Part shown: positions 13,248 to 24,129 of the stretch, one piece after another | How the letters are laid out: each line of letters starts with the position of its first letter | Numbering within the stretch: position 1 is the first letter of the stretch | Program-made: the position numbers and the translations under genes | The notes under the pieces: generated by a model | Database searches by the model: none | Told to the model about the DNA's origin: nothing | Seen by the model: the letters and a program-made list of their open reading frames with translations, nothing else | DNA from: Bugulina stolonifera | Taxonomy: Eukaryota > Bryozoa > Gymnolaemata > Cheilostomatida > Bugulidae | DNA length: 64,000 nt | NCBI GenBank assembly: GCA_935421135.1 | Contig: OW285189.1 | Span: 24,058,298 to 24,122,297, forward strand | Direction of reading: 5' to 3'

Positions 13248-14064
13248 CAGGGCTTAAAGTGTACCGGAACGCACCGGAACGCCGTTCTGGTAAGAATTTA
13301 TTAGAGCTATTCTTACAGGAACGCGTTCCGGTTGCATTTTCAGTACATTAGCTAGTCTACTAGTTGTTTTAGGAAAAGTATAGCTCCCTTACCAACTACA
13401 GCCAGTCAGACCACCCTTGCGCGAAACGTTGACAAGTCGCTAACTTACTCGATTGAATAGGGTCATTAATGGGTGTCTAAAGTATTTTTCATTTTAATAT
13501 TAATATCTCCTACACATTAACACATGGAAATTAGATGGCAATATGTATGGCAAACATTTTTCTATTAGAAGATCCAAAGTACTACTATTTACTCAAAAAT
13601 ACATAACATTTTAAATATTGACAGGAAAACAAGGGAGACAAATCTAAGCTTCTCAAACATTTTCCGTAAGCACCTTCCAACACTGGCTCAATACCACTTA
13701 TCTAAACAGAAATGTAGATATAACTATTATATTTATTAAATGCTTGTTTACACACAGAGAACAGGAGTTAGTAAAAAATATTTATTGTATAAACATCTTT
13801 TCGATGTGCTACTTCTTTGAATTTAGCCAGATATAAGCGGACTTCCTGTTTGATAGTGAAAGTCATGTAATGTTGATGCGTTCCTGTAAAAGTAATGTTG
13901 ATGCGTTCCTGTAAAAGTAATGTTGATGCGTTCCTGTAAAAGTAATGTTGATGCGTTCCTGTTAAAGTAATGTTGATGCGTTCCTGTAAAAGTAATGTTG
14001 ATGCGTTCCTGTAAAAGTAATGTTGATGCGTTCCTGTAAAAAAAATTTTACACTTTAAGCCCTG
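13248..14064. mobile_element. Non-autonomous hAT-like element
   Basis: The ends are inverted repeats starting CAGGGCTTAAAGTGTA (left) and ending with its complement (TACACTTTAAGCCCTG). The flanks GCTAGCAC (13238-13245, separated by CG) and GCTAGCAG (14065-14072) match 7 of 8, consistent with an 8-bp hAT target duplication. CAGGG termini and repeated subterminal motifs are usual in hAT elements. Near the left end the motif TTACAGGAACGCG occurs once and CGGAACGC several times. The inverse motif GCGTTCCTGTAA is amplified at the right end. No transposase is encoded. Confidence 0.6.
13866..14040. repeat. 25-bp minisatellite, 7 copies
   Basis: The unit AGTAATGTTGATGCGTTCC plus TGTAAA is repeated head to tail with almost no variation, inside the right end of the hAT-like element. 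Confidence 0.9.
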
Positions 14065-14224
14065 GCTAGCAGGAGATTGAAACCGGAGGTGTAGGCCCAG
14101 GTGTATGGCTAGCCATACATAGGGTTTCTGTATTGTAAGTTCAACTAGTTTGCTGCACCACGTAAAATACTAAAAATCCATTTTTAAACAACCAAAAATG
14201 AGCAGTGGACCACTGCTTGGCCAG

Positions 14225-14460
14225 TCCCAATTTATAGGATTGTACTCGCTTGATGAGAATTACTATGGAGTTATCCTCTCTCCATGATCAGCGATATGCT
14301 ATGGAGTTGTACTCTCAATATTCAGAGAATTAGTATGGAGTTGTCCTCTCTTCATGATCAGAGATATGCTATGGAGTTGTACTCTCTCTATATTTAGAAA
14401 TGCACTATGGAGTTGTCCTCTTTGTGATCAAAATGCTACTGTGGAGTTGTACTTGTAGAA
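14225..14460. repeat. Degenerate tandem repeat
   Basis: The phrase CTATGGAGTTGTACTCTC (or GTCCTCTC) recurs five or six times at intervals of about 50-60 bases, alternating with CATGATCAGAGATATG-like blocks. No coding frame is present. Confidence 0.7.
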
Positions 14461-15017
14461 GTAATCCTCTCTCCAAAGTTGGAAAGAGGGCAATTTCTTA
14501 ATAATAGCAAACCAGATTAATTTAAGGTTAGAAGCAAGTTTACTGCTGGATTGAATGATATTTAAGGTGGGAAGGATGAGAGATAATCATCAATGAAATG
14601 CATTTAATTTATTCACTAGTCCACACTTCAAATAATCGTTACAGTCACAAAGACAGATTGCATGCAAGTTTATAGAACCAATATATGCATTTTACTAGAC
14701 ATGTATATATTATGTGTTAAGACAAAAGAGACAAGATAGTGCAACTAATTTAGCCTATGCAGTTCTTTTTGCTATAAACTATGTCATTGTTTTATATATA
14801 ATGATGGTAACTACAACATAGAGGATTGCCATAATTGTAATGGGGTAGAAAAATGTACAGAGTTTACACTTGATATACAACCAGTAAATCAACAAAGGAA
14901 TTAGGTATGGCAAATCAGTACCTAGTAATGAGACGGAATATTTAATTGGTTGAATGTTTGAAGTTTAATCTACATGTATATAGGATTACTTATATATCGA
15001 CCTAATTTTGTACAATT

Positions 15018-18000
15018 CTACAGCTCATCGTGGGCATCCGCACTCTACAAATAAAAGAAAACACACAAACTTAGAGGAGTGAGCCATGCTGTCTCTCCTT
15101 GACATACAGGGAGTGTATGTGTGCCCAGTGACATGCTACCAACCTCCACTACGTCATGTACATGTATAAATACAATGTACCCTCTCAGCATCAAGCACAC
15201 ACAGTTGGTGATATATACAAGCAAGCAGGGCGTAGAGAGGGGTCACACATGACAATACATTCTGATACTACAATGTTAAAATAGGGAAAAACATTACTGA
15301 AGAAAGTTTGGTTCACACAAAGTTAAAGGATAATCATTCATGCGCTATAACAGTATTTATGTGTACATAATATGGTGTTACTTACATCTTCAGTATTATT
15401 TGGTTCATCAGTCTGAGCATCATCATCAGCTTGTTCATCGATAGGTACTGGCTGTGCAGCTGGCTCCTCATCACTTACTTCTTCACCATCTTCATCTACA
15501 ACCTCCTCTTCCACCTCTTCCTCTACCTACAGTAACATGTACAGTACAGTACATACAGTGTATTACATACACCATAACATAGTACAGTGTGTGTTATATA
15601 CACCATAACATAGTACAGTGTGTGTTATATACACCATAACATAGTACTGTGTGTGTTATATACACCATAACATAGTACAGTGTGTGTTATATACACCATA
15701 ACCAAGGTTGGGACTAATGCAGTGTACCCACTAAAGACAGCGGAAGGAAAAATCGGACACTCGGGCCAAAAACTATCCACCCCGCCTCCAAACACGGTCC
15801 AGATTAAGCAAGAAGTAGTGCTACCATGTGTACAAATCAGCTATTACTATTGGTGTTCCGTGCACTGATCACAGATGTTTCCTTACAGTGGACCCGCAAA
15901 TACGATATTTATATAAGTGAGATCTTCTTACACTGTAGGCTACATAATATACAAACATTAAATGCAGGCTAGTAGAATATCTATCCAAAAAGTCGGTAGA
16001 CAGATGGCGGGAAAGTAAATCGCTCAACGCTGAGACCACCAAATTGGGTGTGTTTAGTGGGACCGGGTATTACCATCGATTGACCGCTATCTTTGTAATC
16101 ACTAATGCCAGTTTTAACTTTACTTTGTGCAAGTGGTTATGCTTACTGACCACATACCTGCTCATCTAAGCTCACACCAAGACTTCTTCTCATCATTTTC
16201 TCGACTCTCTCAGCGAAAGCTGCTGTATCTTTAAGTCCATAACCAGATCTGAGAGTAGCCGTCTCAAACAGTACCATAGCCAGCTCAGTGGCGGCTTGAT
16301 CTTCCTCATCGTTCTCAACACGAGATCTCAATTCCTTCACCAACGGATGTCGGGGGTTCAGTTCCAGAATCTTCTTCTGTGATGCGTAGAACTCATTGTT
16401 AGCATCACCAGTCTTGGCATAGGCCTGTTTCGAACAAAGCAGATCATAATACATATACAGTGTACATGTCAGTGTTATATGCAATACTACATTATAAAAT
16501 TATATAGTGCATAAGTGAGGGAAACATAGATGAGTGGAGGACTGACCTGTGACTTCATAATTCTCTCCATGTTACCAGACCAGCCATAGGAACTGGCTAC
16601 AAGTGCACAGGGTGATGTGGTAAGTCGTGCTGATACTGTAGCTTTATCTATAAGGTCAGCCAAAGCCTTCTCCTTCAACCAGTTGGTGAGTGGCTCAAAC
16701 TCCTTGTTAAGCAACTCCATTTTCTCCTTACCATCCTCACCATCAATGTTCAGACCTTCCTTGGCAACGTTCTGGAACTTCTTACCATCAAACTCAGGCA
16801 GAGCTTGAATAGTATATTCATCAATTGGTTCAATGAGATAGAGCACCTGCAAACAGTACCAGTCATGTTACAGTCAACTACCCGTATCTCAGGTATGTAG
16901 GCCCTACATGTAGTACATGTGAAATTGCAACCAACAAGATACATGACTTGTGTACAATGTAAGTACAATCTAAGGACAGTCTATCTATAGAGTAGACTTA
17001 CTTCATATCCTTTCTTGAGCAGTCTCTCTACAAATGGTGATGATTTCACCTCCTTCAGTGAACTAGCAGCCATAAAGTAGACGTGCTCCTGGTTGTCCTT
17101 CATACGAGACACATAGTCAGAAAGGCTCGTCATCTTATCATCATCATTGGAAGATCTGAACCTGAGCAGCTTAGAGAGTCTTGTTCTGTTAGCATGATCT
17201 TCAATAACTCCCAGCTTAATGCTATAAGTAAACAATCATTTTCATCCACATGGCATAATAGTATAATGTTAGTTCCATAAACTCCCTGTTAGCATACACA
17301 GGGCTCTTGGTGGAAACTGCAAAGGTGTTCTGCAGCTACTTTTTAACAAATAATTCTACATAGGATTTACACACTGTTCACTAATCTATAGCATAATGAT
17401 AGTAATTAGATAGTTAGTAATTAACAAAGCACATTTTCCCCACTGATGCCAATTTATACCAGGTAGATGTATACCTGCATAAAACACTAATTACACATTA
17501 ATTATAGCAGCAGTGCTGATATAATGTGTATGCATGTAGCGTGTACAGTGTAATGTATAGTGGATGTATAGCATAATACAAATACAAATAAGAGAATTCA
17601 CCAGGAAACAGTTTACAGTTAAGACTAAAATAGTGTGCATCATTTACACACTGACCATGTGTAGAGACAGTAAATACACAGCAGATACACGTAGTGTAGT
17701 GTAGGTACATACTATGTATACAGTAGGTACACACTATGTATACAGTAGTTACACACTATGTATACAGTAGGTACATACTATGTATACAGTAGGTACACAC
17801 TATGCATACAGTAGGTACATACTATGTATACAGTAGGTACATACTATGCATACAGTAGGTACATACTATGTATACAGTAGGTACATACTATGTATACAGT
17901 AGGTACACACTATGTATACAGTAGGTACACACTATGTATACAGTAGGTACATACTATGCATACAGTAGGTACACACTATGTATACAGTAGGTACATACTA

Positions 18001-21000
18001 TGTATACAGTAGGTACACACTATGTATACAGTAGTTACACACTATGTATACAGTAGGTACATACTATGTATACAGTAGGTACACACTATGTATACAGTAG
18101 GTACACACTATGTATACAGTAGGTACACACTAGGTATACAATAGGTACACACTATGTATACAGTAGTTACACACTATGTATACAGTAGGTACACACTAGG
18201 TATACAGTAGGTACATATACTATGTATACAGTAGGTACATACTATGTATACAGTAGTTACACACTATGTATACAGTAGTTACACACTATGTATACAGTAG
18301 GTACACACTATGCATACAGTAGGTACACACTATGCATACAGTAGGTACACACTATGCATACAGCAGGTACATACTATGTATACAGTAGGTACATACTATG
18401 TATACAGTAGGTACATACTATGTATACAGTAGGTACATACTATGTATACAGTAGGTACATACTATGCATACAGTAGGTACATACTATGTATACAGTAGGT
18501 ACATACTGTGCATACAGTAGGTACATACTTGGTACTGTACTCCTTCCAGAACTTCTCATAGTCTTCATCACTGATTTTCTTGATCATGTCTAGCGTCTTC
18601 CTAACAAGCTTCTTCTTGATAACCTTGAGTAGCTTGTGCTGCTGTAATGTCTCTCTGGACACATTGAGGGGCAGGTCATCACTGTCCACTATACCTCTCA
18701 CAAATGACAAGTACTTGGGCATCATATCATCGAAATCGTCAGTGATAAAAACTCGTCTTACATACATCTTGATTCGTTCCTGAAACATCCACCATGCACA
18801 ATATATACGTAGAGTAGACACATAGACATAGACACACAAATAGTAAGATGAGAAGAAGTACCGTGTACATGCATACAGCTGTATATAATATAAACACACC
18901 TTGTTCTTGGACTGGTTCTGCCAGTCTACTGGACTGGTTTTCGGGATGAACAAGATAGACTTGAAAGTGACCTCTCCCTCGGCTGTGAAATGAACCTTGG
19001 TCATTGGATCCTCGCTGTCTCGAGAGAAGGACTTATAGAACTCATTGTATTCATTATCCTCAACATCGGCAGCCCTAGTAACAAGTTCAACACAAGTATG
19101 TGTATATTCTTAATCTCAATCAACAGAATAGCAACACAACGTCCCACTCGGTTCACACAGACGTTAATAGCAGAGAAAGATACAAGGTAGATGCTATACA
19201 TACTTTCTGGTCCAGATTGGCTTATTTCCATTAACCAGCACCCAATCCCAGATTGTCTTCTCTACACTCTTTGTCTTTGGTTTGTCTTCATCTTTCTCTT
19301 CAGAAATCTACAGCAAGACAAGACCATACAACCATTTACCAAGTAAGTACTGTAGTGGCACCTCAACCAACAGCATACACTGAAACTGTCTAGTAGTAAT
19401 ACAGCAGTACAGTAATACAGTAGTACAGTAATACAGTAGTACAGTAATACAGTAGTAACATCACATCAGAACTGCACATACCTCAGCCTCATCATCCTCA
19501 GACTCTGGTTTCTCCTCCTTCTCCACTGCAGGCTCCTCATCATCATCCACTGGCTCCTCTACAGTCTCCTTTTTGCTTTCCCAAAGGTAGATGTTGAAGT
19601 TGATGAACTGAGAGTATTTAGTAACCAGATCTTTGATAGTGTTGGGCTGAAGGTACTCTGATGCCTCTTCCTTCAGGTGAAGTCTGTATATAAACAATGT
19701 ACTACATTGTACTATCAGTATGTATACTAATATATAACAATGTACTACACTGTACTACCATTATGTATACTAATATATAACAATGTACTACATTGTACTA
19801 CCAGTATGTATACTAATATATAACAATGTACTACACTGTACTACCAGTATGTATACTAATATATAACAATGTACTACACTGTACTATCAGTATGTATACT
19901 AATATATAACAATGTACTACATTGTACTATCAGTATGTATACTAATATATAACAATGTACTACATTGTACTATCAGTATGTATACTAATATAAACAATTC
20001 TAGCGAAGATGCTACACTGACTACTGTATATGTACAAGTGCACACTACAACATGTACCTAACCCACAGTTACATGCACACAGAAGACTAACAGCAAATAA
20101 AAGCACATGCAGTAAACTCTTGCAACTACATGTACTGTCTACATGTATATTATTATTTAGGAGCCTGCAGTAGTTGTTGTATAGTAGCCGTAATAACAAC
20201 AACCAGTATAACAGCAAAATTATAGTCCAACACTTACGTTATCTGCGTGCCTCTCTTCAGAGTATTGCCCCGTGGATCTTTGCCAACACTGAAACTGGCA
20301 GCGTCTGATTCCCACACATACTGGTCATCATCGTTGTGTTTGGATGTCACTACCACCTTATCAGCAACTAAAATAACCATAAGTAAGTGTATACAATACC
20401 CATCTATACACAAGAGTATATAATATATACCATCTAAATATGATACAAAGTTAGTCCTCTTCCATATTTCGTAAAGTATCATGCAATCAACTACTTTCAA
20501 CGGACTGTGTAGACTGACTGTATTAGCATTTCACACAACATGTAGTTTGCATTAAGCATCAGCATAAATCAAGTGGCAGTCCAAACACTATAAGAGCTGC
20601 TATTGCAGCAACAGCATTGTAGTAGACTATTATTAGGGTGCATTAGCCTTCAAGTATGCAACTGTGAAATATTTTTTAGTCGATTACGTAGGAAGCCGTC
20701 AGCCTGCTACGCGGCAAGAGAGATATACAGCATGATCAGAGTTATTTGAACAGTTGTACCAATATATCAATTGGGATTAAACAATGGTAGTACATATTGC
20801 ATAATTTCACTCAGCACCGGGAAGAGGGAGGGAGTATCGATACATGAAGTACCTCTATCTAACTAAACCTTTTTGCTGCATAAATTACTGTTAGGTTAGG
20901 AAACATAACGCTAATGCTTGTTTAAAATTGTACTTAATATGATAATACAAACAGAAGCAATAATACAGAATACTAGTGTTGAATACCAGAGTGTCAGTGT

Positions 21001-23036
21001 GTAACATTACAGCTTACCAAGGAATGCAGAGTAGAAACCAACACCAAACTGTCCGATCAAATCGCTAGCTTCATTGGAATTTGAATCTTTGAGTTTGGAA
21101 AAGAATTCACTGGTACCAGACTTGGCAATTGTTCCAAGGTTTCGGACAAGATCTTCTTTGGTCATACCAACACCAGTGTCGGTGATATGTAGTAAATTAT
21201 TGTCCTTATCAGATTTTATTTTAATAGTTAAATCTTCTACTGCAGAAAGGGCCTCCTTGTCCGTAAGCGAAAGGAATCTAATTTTATCCAAAGCATCAGA
21301 GGCATTAGATATAAGTTCTCTCAAGAAAATCTACAATACAACAAGATTATTGGTGGACAGTCCTGCTAAACTGATGCGCATACAGCCAACTCATGTTTCT
21401 AAAAAATCTTGCATCTGATACAATCCTACTCAATATGGGCTTACCGGCAGTAAAACTGCCGAATAAAATGACCTAGCAGCAGATATGACAAACTCTTGAG
21501 CGTAAAATTTTCTTTATTACCTCTTTGTTCTTATACAAGGAGTTGATGATTAGTTTCATCATGCGATCAACTTCGGCTTGGAAATCATGCTTTTCCGAGG
21601 AGTCTCGAAGTGCCTTCATCTCAGCAACACTCATTCCATCCAATTTTATAGCCTCCTCTTCCCTACATTACAAAAATTATTGGTTAGTTACAATAAATAC
21701 GTTAGATTAAATAAGTCTACATTAAAATGGAAAGATGAGACAATATCGGCACAATTAATTTGAATATAGATATTGCTGTTACCAAAAAACTCATAAACTA
21801 CCATGGTTCATATCAACAATAGGCTATTAGTGGAATGCACACCTAGCAACAACTTCATCATCGGTCCGTGACCCTTCACGACTTTTCCCCAAATCGTCTT
21901 CTACTACAGCGTCTTCTACGGGATCTACATCACCAGATTCTGTTGACTCCTCAGCAAATGCACCACCTAAAGAAATCACATAAGCAAATTTAATCTTAGT
22001 ATATGACATCCACATCTTCTGCGTAATGAGATCGGTATGAGGCGTCTCATTTGATTATAATTATATGATCCTTTGACATAAGCAAGGAGTAAGAGGGGAA
22101 GGAGGCTCGTCTATGAGAATTTGATGTTCAGTGTGCTCCTCAGTTTAAAAAGATTAGCACATCAGTCCCTGGCGTTGAGCGAGTAGACAACTTTGTTGAA
22201 TCGTGATGTGCTTCCTATTCTCTAAACGGGTATAATTGCAGTGAACATGTGTACAGCTTTGGCACTTTTAACGTCATAGCTATAGCATCTTAATTAAAGT
22301 CATTTATCTGCAGAGTTAAACATTATTGTTTATTGAGATAGTCTATAGTTTGAGCACTATTTTCATTTAGTGCGGACAGGTTATAGGGCCCACAAACTAG
22401 CCAACCAACTAAAATGGTATCTGAACTATATATTATTATAAAACTGATTAAGTAGGCCTACATGGAGTCCTGATGCCAGAGAAACCTGCCGCACAAATTG
22501 ACTCACTTCAACCGCGATACCAGCGTTTGTACGGTTTTTTTACTACGAAGGAGGAAAGTTTAAATTTGGATTTCAACTTCACTAATTGCCATCAGTATTA
22601 CTTTTGCTATTTTGTTGAGCATGTTGGTAGTTGCACTGTTGCAAAACAAAAAATCAAACAAAATTTTTATATAACAGCCTAGTTTTGCAGTCAATATGAC
22701 TACAATTAGTTACGTTGAAATTAAGCTTTTGTTTTTAATTATATAAACTTCATTCATGATGATCATTCATTATGATTATGAGTATTATTATAACTGCATT
22801 AAATTATTGCTAACTCTATAATGCAAGTTAATTTAGCAAAAAAGAGCCACACATACTCAAAGTCGAGCAAGATTAGGCCCATCATTATGCTACAGCCAAC
22901 AGGTCAAGTGACCGGGATGAATAAATAATAATAATTTTTTTTTTATATAAATAAATGAAGAAAAAATATTCTTTCTAGACTTACCAAAAAGTAATAGACA
23001 GCCAACCAATGTGAAGACTAGAAGCTTTCGGCTCAT
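15018..23036 (-). CDS. HSP90B1: Endoplasmin / GRP94, ER-lumenal HSP90
   Basis: This ER chaperone uses ATP to fold secreted and membrane proteins. Fourteen exons: 23036-22985, 21966-21843, 21662-21521, 21330-21018, 20367-20238, 19683-19482, 19307-19204, 19074-18900, 18779-18529, 17221-17002, 16846-16547, 16424-16158, 15526-15386 and 15044-15018. They total 2,448 bases (815 aa; vertebrate GRP94 is about 800). Visible parts are an N-terminal signal peptide ([18 protein letters not shown]), the GRP94 pre-N segment with [17 protein letters not shown], the ATPase domain ([18 protein letters not shown] near residue 157, [12 protein letters not shown]), an acidic linker (exons 6-7), the middle domain ([25 protein letters not shown]), an acidic tail and a C-terminal HDEL retrieval signal encoded by its own 27-base exon. 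An in-frame ATG at 23054 would add six residues. Regulation by ER stress is likely because of the ERSE upstream. Identification is secure. Confidence 0.97.
15536..15705. repeat. Intronic minisatellite beside GRP94 exon 13 acceptor
   Basis: About four copies of a 40-bp unit containing GTGTTATATACACCATAACA and ATAGTACAGTGT. It begins within about 10 bases of the acceptor of exon 13 (exon edge 15526). Confidence 0.85.
17701..18527. repeat. 22-bp minisatellite abutting GRP94 exon 9 donor
   Basis: About 37 copies of a 22-bp unit (GTACAYACTATGTATACAGT plus AG) fill most of intron 9 and run right up to the exon 9 splice donor. On the gene strand each unit starts GTATGTACC, the same sequence as the functional donor. 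Confidence 0.95.
19400..19456. repeat. Short repeat near GRP94 exon 6 donor
   Basis: Tandem ACAGTAATACAGTAGT units, three to four copies, 25 bases from the donor of exon 6. Confidence 0.7.
19686..19996. repeat. 43-bp minisatellite beside GRP94 exon 6 acceptor
   Basis: About seven copies of a unit containing ATATAACAATGTACTACA and CAGTATGTATACTA. It starts two or three bases from the acceptor of exon 6 (exon edge 19683), so the polypyrimidine region of that acceptor is itself part of the repeat. Confidence 0.93.
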
Positions 23037-24129
23037 GGTGAACCGGTTTACCATACAAGCTAACAATATCTATTAGGCCCCAGGTGTAACAGAAACCGGG
23101 ACAAAAACAAACCAAAGAATGAAAGTGGCAGCCCAACTTCTGACAACACTGACTGGAGAGTGAAGAGTAGCGGCTCGAGTAGCGGCTTTCTTTATTTTGC
23201 TTCAGGAGTAGTAGCCAATAAACACGCACCACGAGGTTGTATTTGCTAAAACCTAGCCAATGAAAATAGAGAATCTGTAAAAGTTTTACTGCTGATTTGG
23301 TTACGACCTATTGGTTAAACGCGTTAAAGTAACTCGTTGATTGGTCATTGATCTGTTATATTTAAATTACGATAGAGTTTGAATATGTACAGGACAGCTC
23401 AATGCACTTAACAACCTTACAACTTCCGTCTAGCAACAACCATTTTGTGTTTTATTACATGGCTTTGTTGTTGCACTATTCAAGCGTGCACAATGGTTAA
23501 CATTCAAACCATAAACTTGGCTTATGTTTAGCTTAGTTTTACGTGCAATATGTTAGTAGTACCCATTCCATTGCTTAGTCTTTCGAATCTGCATAAACTA
23601 CAGAGTAGAGTGTGTAGATTTTAGCAGAGCTTCAACAGAGTAAGAATCAATCAAAGTCCATACTCTGACACTGCTGATACAGTCGAAAGACAATGCATTA
23701 TTTATATCAGATGTGAGTTATCTAATTCCAATCCTAATTTACCGGAGGTTTTTTTGTGCTTTAGAAGGCCTTTTCTTCTGAGATAATAACGAGTATAGTA
23801 ATACCAATTGGCATGCAATGAGTAGCTTCAAGTTTTCCTTCCAAGTTCAACCTCAAACTTTAATATTTATGCACGTGTGCTTCATGATCTGATGAACCCT
23901 GTGGTCCGAAAAAACTGTAATGTGCAGTAAATCAGTGGATAGCGTTGTAATTATCATTATATCATGCAATGTACTGTGTTCTGGGAATGCAAATTGCCAT
24001 ATTTTAAAATGGTGTATAATATTACATGTTTATTTATTCGTTATGCATTTCTGTATTGTATATTTTGCTGCAATGCACCAGACTAGTTCTATGTTCTTAG
24101 TATGTTGTAGGTAATGTGATTTGGAAAGA
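23037..24129. other. Divergent intergenic region GRP94 / TPR-NACHT gene
   Basis: This is the shared upstream region of two divergently transcribed genes. It contains the ERSE at 23215-23233 and further CCAAT boxes at 23257-23261 (+) and, on the - strand, at 23310-23314 and 23340-23344. No coding exon is seen. Confidence 0.6.
23215..23233 (+). promoter_or_regulatory. ER stress response element (ERSE)
   Basis: CCAAT at 23215-23219, nine bases, then CCACG at 23229-23233 match the full ERSE consensus CCAAT-N9-CCACG, recognised by NF-Y plus ATF6/XBP1. It lies about 180 bases upstream of the GRP94 start codon; the element works in either orientation. GRP94 is a classical target of the unfolded protein response. 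Confidence 0.85.

Larger units (their letters stand above)
11089..15017. other. Repeat-rich intergenic region
   Basis: It must contain the 5' exon(s) of the TSP3-like gene, which I could not identify, and the 3' UTR of GRP94. A TTTATT (AATAAA on the - strand) at 14608-14613, 405 bases past the GRP94 stop, is a plausible poly(A) signal. The interval also holds the element at 13248-14064 and a degenerate repeat at 14225-14460. Short frames near 11.9-12.7 kb look non-coding. Confidence 0.45.

Noticed and set aside
12119..14221. A larger hAT element bounded by CAGGGCTGGCCAAAG and TTGGCCAGTCCC
   Set aside because: The ends match only partly and the flanking 8 bases do not agree; the clearer element is 13248-14064.
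23425..23437. X-box upstream of the NACHT/TPR gene
   Set aside because: Only one half-site (AGCAAC) is present; the other half does not fit.
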